Positions 1 to 5,658 are shown, counted from the stretch's first letter. The stretch: 7,058 bases of DNA from Fusobacteriales bacterium (GCA_031285605.1 JAITVW010000263.1:1-7058), one strand, 5' to 3'. Numbers and translations: made by a program. Notes: generated by a model not told the origin, from the letters alone.

Positions 1-886
1 CTTTGTTAAGTTCACTTATTTCAAGCGGAGTTCTGATTCCGGCTACTACATCCTCACCTTGTGCATTCATAAGGTATTCGCCGAAAAGTTCATCATTTCC
101 GTTTATAGGATTTCTTGAAAAAAGAACACCTGTTCCCGAAGTTTTTCCCATATTTCCAAAAACCATGGACTGTATATTTACAGCAGTACCAATATCATGA
201 GATATCTTATGTAGATTTCTGTATGTTATTGCTCTCGGGTTATTCCATGAACGAACAACCGCCTCCACAGCAAGAAAAAGCTGTCTTGTAGGATCTTCAG
301 GGAATTCTGTTTTTTCAAAATCAAAATATATTTTTTTATATTTTTCAATAAGTAATTTTAGGTCTGAAATTGTCAAATTAGAATCGGAATTATAATTTTT
401 TTCTATTTTTACACTTTCCAGCTGTTTTTCAAATTCAATTCTCGGAATTTCAGCTACAACATTGGAAAACATTTCGATAAATCTACGGTAACTATCGTAA
501 GCAAATCTTTCATTATTGGTAAAATCTGCCATAAGCTTTACCGAAGAATCATTCAGACCAAGATTTAGTATAGTATCCATCATTCCGGGCATTGAATTTG
601 GAGCACCTGATCTCACAGAAAGGAGAAGAGGCTGAAGATTTTTATTTCCTAAGAATGATTTTTCCGTTTTCAATTCCAAAAGTCTGAGGTTAGAAAGAAC
701 AGTTTCCTTTAATTCTAACCAGAGGACATTGTCTTCCAGATATTTTCTGCATGCCGTTGTGCTGATAGTAAAACCCGGAGGTACATTTAGTCCTAATGAA
801 GTCATTTCTGCAAGATTAGCCCCTTTGCCGCCAAGGATATCTTTCATATCCTTATTACCTTCGTTAAACTGATAAATAAGTTTCAT
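1..886 (-). CDS. ppdK: Pyruvate, phosphate dikinase, N-terminal part (runs off the window)
   Basis: PPDK interconverts pyruvate + ATP + Pi and PEP + AMP + PPi in the cytoplasm. I translated the minus strand from the ATG at 886-884; 295 codons are visible of a family usually about 870-900 residues, so only the N-terminal nucleotide-binding (ATP-grasp-like) domain is here. Visible motifs are GGKGANLAEM (19-28, with Lys21 equivalent to the ATP-binding lysine of the clostridial enzyme), SVRSGAPNSMPGMMDT (90-105, conserved Arg92), FAYDSYRRF, SWNNPRAI and GTGVLFSRNP near residue 255. The usual SGARAS reads SGAPNS here, which I take as family variation. The phospho-histidine and regulatory threonine lie outside the window. 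AGGAGGT at 900-894 with 7-nt spacing supports the start. It follows the PSRP gene by 99 nt. I saw no convincing promoter in that gap, so it is probably co-transcribed. Confidence 0.96.
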   Translation of the reverse strand, partial: MKLIYQFNEGNKDMKDILGGKGANLAEMTSLGLNVPPGFTISTTACRKYLEDNVLWLELKETVLSNLRLLELKTEKSFLGNKNLQPLLLSVRSGAPNSMPGMMDTILNLGLNDSSVKLMADFTNNERFAYDSYRRFIEMFSNVVAEIPRIEFEKQLESVKIEKNYNSDSNLTISDLKLLIEKYKKIYFDFEKTEFPEDPTRQLFLAVEAVVRSWNNPRAITYRNLHKISHDIGTAVNIQSMVFGNMGKTSGTGVLFSRNPINGNDELFGEYLMNAQGEDVVAGIRTPLEISELNK

Positions 887-985
887 ACTTAAAACCTCCT
901 AGTGTTTTGCTTAAATACATTCAAACTGTTAATATCCCGTCTGTATCTGTATAAATACCCGGATAAGTAAATACAGAACCGTATT

Positions 986-1798
986 TTAGTTCTCTTTATC
1001 TTTGTTTATATAACTTAAAATTACATCTCCTGTTTCTTCAATGGCTTTATTTGATACATCGATAACAGGACATCCTATTTTTCTGATAACTTCATTTGCA
1101 TATTCTATTTCTTCAAGTATAGATTCCTTATCCGAATAAGAGGACTGTGAGGTGAATCCCAAGGTTTTCAATCTTTCCCGTCTTATAGCATGAACTTTGT
1201 CCAGTGATATGGTAAGTCCGAATATTTTTTCCGGTGAAGCCTTAATAAGCTCCTTTGGTATCGGAACATTAGGAACTACAGGGAAATTAGCCACTTTATA
1301 GTTCTTATTGGCAAGATACAGGCTGAGCGGTGTCTTGCTGGTTCTGGAAATTCCAAGAAGAATTATATCAGCCAGCATGAAACCGCGCGGGTCTTTTCCG
1401 TCATCATATTTTACTGCAAATTCTACTGCCTCTATTCTGTCAAAATAACTCATATTAAGTCTTCTTAGTATTCCGGGCTCTCTTTTGGGTTCTGTATTAA
1501 GTACTCCGGCTATTGAATTCAGAGCTTCCGAAAGTAAATCCACATTTTTTATCTCATAGTTTCTTGAGAATTCTTTTATATAATTAACAAGTTCTGTTTC
1601 TACTAATGTGTAAAAAAATATGGATTTATGTGTTTTGCTTTCCTCAAGTATAATTTTCAGTTCATCAAGAGTGCTGACAAATGAATATTTTTTGATTTCA
1701 TAATTAGTATAATTAAACTGACATAATGCAGCTTTTATCACTGATTCAGAAGTTTCTCCGACTGAATCCGATATTGAATAGATATATATTTTTTCCAT
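986..1798 (-). CDS. ppsR: PPDK regulatory protein (PSRP, DUF299 family kinase/pyrophosphorylase)
   Basis: In characterised members this bifunctional enzyme inactivates PPDK by ADP-dependent phosphorylation of an active-site threonine and reactivates it by Pi-dependent dephosphorylation that releases PPi. The 270 residues match the usual family length. The N-terminus IYSISDSVGETSE (5-17) is typical of the family, and the P-loop GISRTSKTPLS (149-159) is the DUF299 signature. RRERL (206-210) and the C-terminal CPVIDVSNKAIEETG (243-257) also fit. The ATG at 1798-1796 has AGGAGG at 1808-1803, which overlaps the TAG stop of the repressor gene; the intergenic distance is 8 nt, so translational coupling is likely. 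Its substrate PPDK is encoded next downstream. B. subtilis YqfL is a homologue lying in an operon with ccpN, but B. subtilis lacks ppdK; here the target is present. Confidence 0.95.
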   Translation of the reverse strand: MEKIYIYSISDSVGETSESVIKAALCQFNYTNYEIKKYSFVSTLDELKIILEESKTHKSIFFYTLVETELVNYIKEFSRNYEIKNVDLLSEALNSIAGVLNTEPKREPGILRRLNMSYFDRIEAVEFAVKYDDGKDPRGFMLADIILLGISRTSKTPLSLYLANKNYKVANFPVVPNVPIPKELIKASPEKIFGLTISLDKVHAIRRERLKTLGFTSQSSYSDKESILEEIEYANEVIRKIGCPVIDVSNKAIEETGDVILSYINKDKEN

Positions 1799-1806
1799 GC
1801 TTCCTC

Positions 1807-2445
1807 CTATTTGTCAAGTAGTTCAAAAAATAGATTACAGGCTGTGGTTTTAGAAAACTGGCCTATAACTTTCAGGATATTTTTTCCGTTTTCTTCCATG
1901 GTTTTCACTATGGGAATATTGTCAATCTGGTGATAATTCAGTTTTTGAATACCGTCATAAATGGATGATTTGGAGTACAGGTAAATAATATTCGGCATTC
2001 TGGTCATAACCAGACTGACAGGAATTTTTTCCAGATCTTTTCCGTTTATGCTTATTTTTAAAAGATCTTTTTTAGTGACCACACCTACAAGGGAGTTGTT
2101 ATCCACAGCATATAAAATATCTGTATTGTACATAAACAGATTTATTATTGCGTCTTTTATGTTTGTATCATGGTTTATAAGTGTAGGGACTTCCATAACT
2201 TCGGAGATATCCTGTTCTTTTATCTCTTCTTTGGAAAAATAGTGAAAGTGGCTGCCTGCCAGAGAATAACCAATTTTAGGTTTTGCTATAAGTATATTAA
2301 ACTTGGTTAATACGGAAAAATCCAATCGCAGTGTAGATTTATTCATCTTCAGAATTTGTGCTATTTCTTCGCCGGTAACAGGCTGATTCTTCTCTACAAT
2401 TTTAATTATTTCTTTTTGTCGGGATGTAAATTTTATAGAACTCAC
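1807..2445 (-). CDS. ccpN: CcpN-like HTH-CBS transcriptional repressor
   Basis: This is a DNA-binding regulator of the B. subtilis CcpN (YqzB) type, which represses gluconeogenic genes under glycolytic conditions. The 212 residues equal the length I recall for the Bacillus protein. A winged-HTH spans about 5-62 (SRQKEIIKIVEKNQPVTGEE, STLRLDFSVLT). Two CBS domains follow, about 79-137 (SLVGVVTKKDLLK) and 145-205, including the typical VMTRMPNI (146-153), where adenine nucleotides are expected to be sensed. The start is a GTG at 2445-2443; the resulting N-terminus MSSIKFTSRQ aligns with the Bacillus MSTIEL type. The ribosome binding site is poor and close (AAAGG about 3 nt away), unlike the strong sites of its neighbours, suggesting low expression. 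It is the first gene of the operon with PSRP and ppdK. The promoter and likely self-operator are immediately upstream. Confidence 0.92.
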   Translation of the reverse strand: MSSIKFTSRQKEIIKIVEKNQPVTGEEIAQILKMNKSTLRLDFSVLTKFNILIAKPKIGYSLAGSHFHYFSKEEIKEQDISEVMEVPTLINHDTNIKDAIINLFMYNTDILYAVDNNSLVGVVTKKDLLKISINGKDLEKIPVSLVMTRMPNIIYLYSKSSIYDGIQKLNYHQIDNIPIVKTMEENGKNILKVIGQFSKTTACNLFFELLDK

Positions 2446-2459
2446 CTACCTTTGATTTA

Positions 2460-2495
2460 AATGTGATGCATTATTTTAAAATAATATAACACATT
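2460..2495. promoter_or_regulatory. Putative CcpN-type operator, 36-bp interrupted palindrome
   Basis: The outer arms AATGTG (2460-2465) and CACATT (2490-2495) are perfectly inverted around a perfect 16-bp inner palindrome (2470-2485), with the centre at 2477.5. Read on the minus strand, 2493-2483 is TGTGTTATATT, which fits the Bacillus CcpN consensus TRTGHYATAYW (from memory) at all 11 positions. The opposite arm TGTGATGCATT (2462-2472) fits at 9 of 11. The site covers the -10 box and the predicted start point, as expected for a repressor operator. Assignment to the adjacent repressor is inference. Confidence 0.7.
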
Positions 2496-2511
2496 GGAAA
2501 AAAGAAGTCAA
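2483..2511 (-). promoter_or_regulatory. Sigma-70-type promoter of the ccpN-ppsR-ppdK operon
   Basis: On the minus strand, TTGACT (2511-2506) and TATATT (2488-2483) are separated by exactly 17 bp, with a TGn extended -10 just before TATATT. The expected start point is near 2476, giving a leader of about 31 nt before the GTG start codon at 2445. No competing promoter of similar quality was seen for this operon. Confidence 0.85.
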
Positions 2512-2530
2512 TTTATTTTGTGAATTTAAG

Positions 2531-2573
2531 GATATATATTCATAACAGTTATGATAAAAATAAGATATATATT
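2531..2573. repeat. Palindrome TCATAACAGTTATGA flanked by 10-bp direct repeats
   Basis: TCATAACAGTTATGA (2540-2554) is a perfect inverted repeat with a single central base. GATATATATT occurs on both sides at 2531-2540 and 2564-2573. It lies 20-60 bp upstream of the -35 box of the ccpN operon, a position where an activator could bind. No regulator can be named. Confidence 0.45.
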
Positions 2574-2596
2574 ACCAGAGCAGCGTGTTTGGAAGT

Positions 2597-2611
2597 AATG
2601 TGATGCATTAT
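2597..2611 (+). repeat. Second exact copy of the 15-bp operator arm
   Basis: AATGTGATGCATTAT at 2597-2611 is identical to 2460-2474. The copies are 137 bp apart, close to 13 helical turns. A partial copy, TGCATTA, follows at 2622-2628. A minus-strand TATAAT (2612-2607) overlaps the copy but has no good -35. Likely an auxiliary repressor site. Confidence 0.6.
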
Positions 2612-2700
2612 AAAAATACAGTGCATTAAAAGAGCTGTTATATATTTGTGATGTGGGAGAATGTACGAAATTCTCTATAAATTAAGTTTTTTATAATAGA

Positions 2701-2825
2701 GCCTGTGAGAAAAAGTCTGTAGACAAAAAAAGCTTTCTGATGATTATGTAAAGTTAAGAAGGTATCTTATAGAATATGGTTTTCTTGACAGAAAAAAAGA
2801 TGGAAGCGAATATTGGTTGAAATAA
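2701..2825 (+). pseudogene. Relic of a DUF2087-domain gene (C-terminal end only)
   Basis: The frame ending at TAA 2823-2825 encodes SDDYVKLRRYLIEYGFLDRK (2736-2795) followed by KDGSEYWLK. This is the strongly conserved C-terminus of DUF2087 proteins (pattern D-x-LRR-x-L-x-x-x-x-FLDR-x-x-DGS-x-YW). Upstream, that frame is closed by a TGA at 2706-2708. The preceding EKKSVDK, which would fit the family EKEVNE segment, lies in a different frame (2707-2727), so a frameshift near the A-run at 2725-2731 is likely. No start codon, ribosome binding site or N-terminal domain is left. The function of DUF2087 is unknown to me; some members carry an added HTH domain. I judge this a decayed fragment of about 40 codons, not an expressed gene. 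Confidence 0.7.
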
Positions 2826-2929
2826 ATATTTAGAAATGATATAATCATTCAGTACAAATTTTAGTGTACCAAAAAAGTCACTTTATGAGTCAGGCAATTA
2901 TAATCCTGAAATAAGATTTGGAAATATAC

Positions 2930-2985
2930 GGATAAAGACAGTTTTATCCTGTAATGCAATATATTTTTATATATTATCCGGATAA
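2930..2985. promoter_or_regulatory. Cluster of TTATCC/GGATAA half-sites upstream of acpP
   Basis: GGATAA at 2930-2935 and TTATCC at 2944-2949 form a hairpin-like inverted pair with 7-bp arms and a 6-nt loop. TTATCCGGATAA at 2974-2985 is a perfect 12-bp palindrome ending 6 bp before the acpP -35 box. Four half-sites in 56 bp suggest an operator for a dimeric regulator of acpP. It does not resemble the FapR or FabT sites I know. The factor is unknown. Confidence 0.4.
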
Positions 2986-2991
2986 ATTTTC

Positions 2992-3020
2992 TTGATTTAT
3001 TAAAATGACTTTGCTATAAT
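2992..3020 (+). promoter_or_regulatory. Sigma-70-type promoter of acpP
   Basis: TTGATT (2992-2997), a 17-bp spacer and a consensus TATAAT (3015-3020) predict a start point at about 3026-3028. This leaves a leader of only about 15 nt before the ATG at 3042, consisting largely of the Shine-Dalgarno sequence. Confidence 0.87.
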
Positions 3021-3028
3021 GCTATCAT

Positions 3029-3034
3029 GGAGGT
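3029..3034 (+). promoter_or_regulatory. Ribosome binding site deciding the acpP start
   Basis: GGAGGT lies 7 nt before the ATG at 3042. The in-frame ATG at 3027 overlaps this site and sits at the predicted transcription start, so it is not the likely initiation codon. Confidence 0.85.
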
Positions 3035-3041
3035 GGATTGT

Positions 3042-3263
3042 ATGTTAGATAAAATAAAAACAATAGTTGCAGAACAATTAGGTGTTGATGAAAGCCAAGT
3101 AACGGAGGATGCATCTTTTATAGATGATTTAGGTGCAGATTCATTGGATACAGTAGAATTGATTATGGCTTTTGAAGAAGCATTTGACGTGGAAATTCCT
3201 GATGAAGATGCACAAAAAATTAAAACTGTAAAAGATGTAATTGATTATATTGAAGCAAAATAA
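3042..3263 (+). CDS. acpP: Acyl carrier protein
   Basis: This small acidic cytoplasmic protein carries growing fatty acyl chains of type II fatty acid synthesis on a 4'-phosphopantetheine arm. From the ATG at 3042 it is 73 residues, normal for the family. The attachment motif [13 protein letters not shown] (28-40) puts the modified serine at Ser34. The four-helix ACP pattern is complete, ending [15 protein letters not shown]. An upstream in-frame ATG at 3027 would add five residues (MEVDC) not typical of ACPs, and the GGAGGT at 3029-3034 argues against it. It has its own strong promoter and a terminator right after it, which fits the high ACP level cells need, separate from fabF. The genes fabH and fabD, often beside it, are not in the window. 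Confidence 0.97.
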   Translation: MLDKIKTIVAEQLGVDESQVTEDASFIDDLGADSLDTVELIMAFEEAFDVEIPDEDAQKIKTVKDVIDYIEAK

Positions 3264-3280
3264 TATAGTTATCTAAAAGC

Positions 3281-3307
3281 AGAGGGGAAGAATAAACCCC
3301 TTTTTTT
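3281..3307 (+). terminator. Rho-independent terminator after acpP
   Basis: AGAGGGG (3281-3287) pairs with CCCCTTT (3297-3303), 7 bp including one G-U pair, across a 9-nt loop. The T-run at 3301-3307 overlaps the 3' arm. It begins 17 nt after the acpP stop codon. The four G-C pairs followed by seven T residues are typical, although the stem is short, so some read-through into fabF is possible. Confidence 0.8.
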
Positions 3308-3453
3308 AATAATTGTACATTTGGTATTTTTTTTAAATAGAATTTGTTACTGAAAAAATATGCCGTCATGTATTTTAAATTTATAAAAGTTTAATAAATA
3401 TAACGGCTGCAGGTTATTTTTAGAATAATGATGTTATAAAAAGATTATTTTAT

Positions 3454-3482
3454 TTGAAAAAAAACCTAAAATAAAGTAAAAT
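3454..3482 (+). promoter_or_regulatory. Probable promoter of fabF
   Basis: TTGAAA (3454-3459), a 17-bp spacer and TAAAAT (3477-3482) each match consensus at five of six positions and predict a start near 3489, about 26 nt before the fabF ATG. The -10 box lies in a 10-bp tandem repeat (TAAAATAAAG at 3467-3476 and 3477-3486). The surroundings are very AT-rich, so a chance match is possible. The rest of the 251-bp gap between acpP and fabF shows nothing else firm. Confidence 0.6.
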
Positions 3483-3514
3483 AAAGTGAAATACAATTTT
3501 TGGTGAGGTGAAAA

Positions 3515-4750
3515 ATGAGAAGAGTAGTTATTACCGGAGTTGGGCTAATAACAGCTTTGGGAACTGGTACGGAAAAAACATGGAAATCTTTGTTGGACGG
3601 TGACTGCGGAATTAACACAATAGAATCTTTTGACACTAGTGATCAGTCGGTTCATATAGCAGGAGAAGTGCGTGATTTTAATCCGGAAGATTACATACAG
3701 AAAAAAGAATTAAAAAAATTGGGAAGATTTTCTCAATTCGCAATTGCAGCTTCTAAAATGGCACTTGATGATGCAAAACTGGATATAAACGAGTCAAACG
3801 CAACAAGAGTTGGTGTTATTATAGGTTCCGGTATTGGAGCTCTTGAAGTTATAGAAACTGAAATCGGAAAAATGATAGAAAAAGGACCAAAAAGAATATC
3901 GCCTTTTTATATTCCGGCAGTTATTACAAATATGGCATCAGGAAATGTATCAATATACACAGGAGCAAAAGGACCTAATAAGGCAATAGTAACAGCATGT
4001 GCATCCGGGACACATTCTATAGGAGATGCATTCCAGACAATTTTACTCGGGAAAGCAGATGCAGTAATTGCCGGAGGGGCGGAAGCTACAATAACAAGAA
4101 GTGGAATCGGAGGATTTGCCAGTATAAAAGCATTATCAAATAATCCAGATCCTAAAAAGGCTTCAAGACCGTTTTCTGCTGACAGAGACGGCTTTGTTAT
4201 GGGTGAAGGAGCCGGTATATTAATAGTAGAAGAGCTTGAGCATGCATTAAAAAGAGGTGCCAAAATATATGCAGAGATAGCAGGCTATGGTGAAACAGGT
4301 GATGCGTATCATATGACAGCACCTGAAGAGAGCGGAAACGGAGCAGCACGTGCAATGCAAATGGCTATGGAGCAGGGAAATATCACTCCAAATGAAGTAG
4401 ACTATATAAATGCACACGGGACATCAACACCGCTGAATGATAAAATAGAAACTCGTGCCATAAAAACAGTATTTGGAGATCATGCTAAAGAGCTTGCGGT
4501 AAGTTCCACAAAAGGAGCTGTCGGTCACCTTTTAGGAGGAGCAGGAGGAGTAGAAGCCGGATTTTTAGCACTTGCAATTCATGAAGGAGTGATGCCGCCC
4601 ACAGTGAATTACGATAATCCGGATCCTGACTGTGATTTATATTATGTACCGAATAAATCAGAAAAGAAAGAAATAAGATACGGGTTGTCAAATACACTTG
4701 GATTTGGCGGACATAATGCAGTAGTAGCACTTAAAAAGTATGAAAAATAA
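3515..4750 (+). CDS. fabF: Beta-ketoacyl-ACP synthase II (KAS II)
   Basis: FabF condenses malonyl-ACP with acyl-ACP in the elongation cycle of type II fatty acid synthesis and acts on the product of the neighbouring acpP. The 411 residues have the normal family length and thiolase fold. The N-terminus RRVVITGVGLITALG is typical. The nucleophile is Cys162 in TACASGTHSIGD (160-171). The catalytic histidines are His301 in NAHGTSTPLND and His338 in GAVGHLLGGAGG, and the conserved lysine is Lys333 in SSTKG. The C-terminal NTLGFGGHN (393-401) completes the site. A Cys-His-His triad separates this from KAS III (Cys-His-Asn). The start at 3515 has GGTGAGGTG ending 4 nt before the ATG. It probably has its own promoter at 3454-3482 and is followed by the branched inverted-repeat element before rnc. 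Confidence 0.97.
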   Translation: MRRVVITGVGLITALGTGTEKTWKSLLDGDCGINTIESFDTSDQSVHIAGEVRDFNPEDYIQKKELKKLGRFSQFAIAASKMALDDAKLDINESNATRVGVIIGSGIGALEVIETEIGKMIEKGPKRISPFYIPAVITNMASGNVSIYTGAKGPNKAIVTACASGTHSIGDAFQTILLGKADAVIAGGAEATITRSGIGGFASIKALSNNPDPKKASRPFSADRDGFVMGEGAGILIVEELEHALKRGAKIYAEIAGYGETGDAYHMTAPEESGNGAARAMQMAMEQGNITPNEVDYINAHGTSTPLNDKIETRAIKTVFGDHAKELAVSSTKGAVGHLLGGAGGVEAGFLALAIHEGVMPPTVNYDNPDPDCDLYYVPNKSEKKEIRYGLSNTLGFGGHNAVVALKKYEK

Positions 4751-4766
4751 AGAATAACAGAAGTAA

Positions 4767-4875
4767 GTTTTTTAGAGAACCGAAATATTTTATTTCCGGT
4801 GTAAGGTCATATTTACAGCTGATAAAAGATGACCGGGATTACTGTATCAGGTTCTCTGAATAAAACTGTTTTTTT
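4767..4875 (+). ncRNA. Branched inverted-repeat RNA element in the fabF-rnc gap
   Basis: TTTAGAGAACC (4771-4781) pairs with GGTTCTCTGAA (4850-4860), an 11-bp stem with one G-U. Inside are a perfect hairpin GAAATA/TATTTC (4782-4787 with 4791-4796) and a second hairpin GGTCAT/ATGACC (4805-4810 with 4829-4834) that can be extended by GTAA/TTAC (4801-4804 with 4839-4842) across a 4-nt bulge. Together they make a three-way junction. The outer arms can also be extended by GTTTT/AAAAC (4767-4771 with 4862-4866), two nt before a run of seven T (4869-4875). It could be an RNase III processing site in the rnc leader, an unusual terminator for fabF, a structured regulatory RNA or a small dispersed repeat. 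No known riboswitch class was recognised. Confidence 0.5.
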
Positions 4876-4905
4876 GTTAATAAATAATACAGGAGGTGTA
4901 ATAAA

Positions 4906-5601
4906 ATGGATGATTCAAAATTAATAGAGCTGATGGAAAAAATCGGATATGAATTTAATGATACTAAGCTTTTGAAAGAAGCATTGATCCATCGTTCTTA
5001 TGCAAACGAGCATGGTGAAATAGAAAATATAAACAACGAAAGACTGGAATTTTTGGGTGATGCAGTACTGGATCTTATATCGACAGAGTATATATATATA
5101 AAAGAAAAGGACGACAATGAAGGTGACCTTGCCAAGCTAAAAAGCAGAATAATCAGTGAACCGATATTTTCTGCCGTTTCAAAGGAAATAGCCCTGGGAG
5201 AATATCTTTTTTTAAGCAACGGTGAGGAAATAACTGGGGGACGTGACAGAAAATCTATACTCGGAGATGCTTTTGAAGCACTGATAGGTGCTATATTTAT
5301 GGATTCGGGATTTGACGAGGCTAAAAGGATAGCACTCAAGTATCTGAAAGATAAAATAGACAATATAGATGATCTTGAAGAACTGAAAGATTACAAAACT
5401 CTCCTGCAGGAGCTTTTCCAAAGTAAATTTCACATTATACCCAATTACGAAATTTTAACGGAAAGAGGACCGGACCATAATAAAAAATTTGAAATAGCAG
5501 TGAAATTAAAAGAAGAAATAGTGGGCATAGGAACAGGAACGAGCAAAAAAGAAGCAGAAAAAAATGCCGCAAGGGAAGCTTATTTTTTATTTAAAAAATA
5601 A
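4906..5601 (+). CDS. rnc: Ribonuclease III
   Basis: RNase III is a double-strand-specific endoribonuclease that acts as a dimer in rRNA and mRNA processing. The 231 residues match the family. The catalytic domain (about 1-150) has the signature NERLEFLGDAVLDL (44-57), with metal and catalytic residues Glu45, Glu48 and Asp52, and a second acidic pair Asp121 and Glu124 in GDAFEALIGA. The C-terminal double-stranded-RNA-binding domain (about 162-229) starts DYKTLLQELFQ and ends GTGTSKKEAEKNAAREA. All key residues are present. AGGAGGTG at 4891-4898 lies 7 nt before the ATG. The 155-nt gap after fabF carries a branched inverted repeat, a structure RNase III itself might cut; rnc of E. coli is autoregulated by cleavage of its leader, so a similar mechanism is possible here. 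Confidence 0.97.
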   Translation: MDDSKLIELMEKIGYEFNDTKLLKEALIHRSYANEHGEIENINNERLEFLGDAVLDLISTEYIYIKEKDDNEGDLAKLKSRIISEPIFSAVSKEIALGEYLFLSNGEEITGGRDRKSILGDAFEALIGAIFMDSGFDEAKRIALKYLKDKIDNIDDLEELKDYKTLLQELFQSKFHIIPNYEILTERGPDHNKKFEIAVKLKEEIVGIGTGTSKKEAEKNAAREAYFLFKK

Positions 5602-5658
5602 TTTATACCTTTATCTGTGTGTATGTTCAGATATAGAGTTAAGGGCATAAAACCAAAT

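Larger units (their letters stand above)
2512..2991. other. Long divergent spacer without an intact gene
   Basis: This stretch between the repressor promoter and the acpP promoter has no intact open frame with a start codon and ribosome binding site. It holds a palindrome with flanking direct repeats (2531-2573), the second operator-like repeat (2597-2611), a small GAGAAT/ATTCTC hairpin (2657-2675), a DUF2087 gene relic (2701-2825) and a group of TTATCC half-sites (2930-2985). Its length and the relic suggest that a gene once here has decayed. Confidence 0.75.

Noticed and set aside
3..200. 65-codon plus-strand open frame at the left edge
   Set aside because: It lies opposite ppdK, whose minus-strand translation matches PPDK over the full 295 codons. 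The plus frame has no ribosome binding site or recognisable protein.
969..986. Small inverted repeat AAATAC/GTATTT at the end of the PSRP gene, considered as a terminator
   Set aside because: The stem is only 6 bp, all but one pair A-T, with no T-run following on the minus strand, so it would not be expected to stop transcription before ppdK.
2657..2675. GAGAAT/ATTCTC hairpin in the spacer
   Set aside because: A 6-bp stem with a 7-nt loop in AT-rich DNA is expected by chance, and there is no adjacent T-run, promoter or gene to give it a role.
2845..2985. Open frame of 46 codons on the plus strand (contains SVPKKSLYESGNYNPEIRFG)
   Set aside because: It has no ATG/GTG/TTG start with a ribosome binding site and resembles no family I know; its end overlaps the palindrome before acpP. 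It could be a second relic, but the evidence is too thin.
3405..3422. ATAAC/GTTAT inverted repeat around CTGCAG between acpP and fabF, considered as a leader structure
   Set aside because: The stem has only five pairs, and the segment lies upstream of the probable fabF promoter, so it is unlikely to be in the fabF leader.
3907..4263. 118-codon minus-strand frame inside fabF
   Set aside because: Antisense shadow of a fully conserved fabF region including the Cys162 motif; no ribosome binding site and low-complexity composition.
4998..5363. 121-codon minus-strand frame inside rnc
   Set aside because: Antisense shadow of the RNase III catalytic domain; serine- and isoleucine-rich without any recognisable motif.
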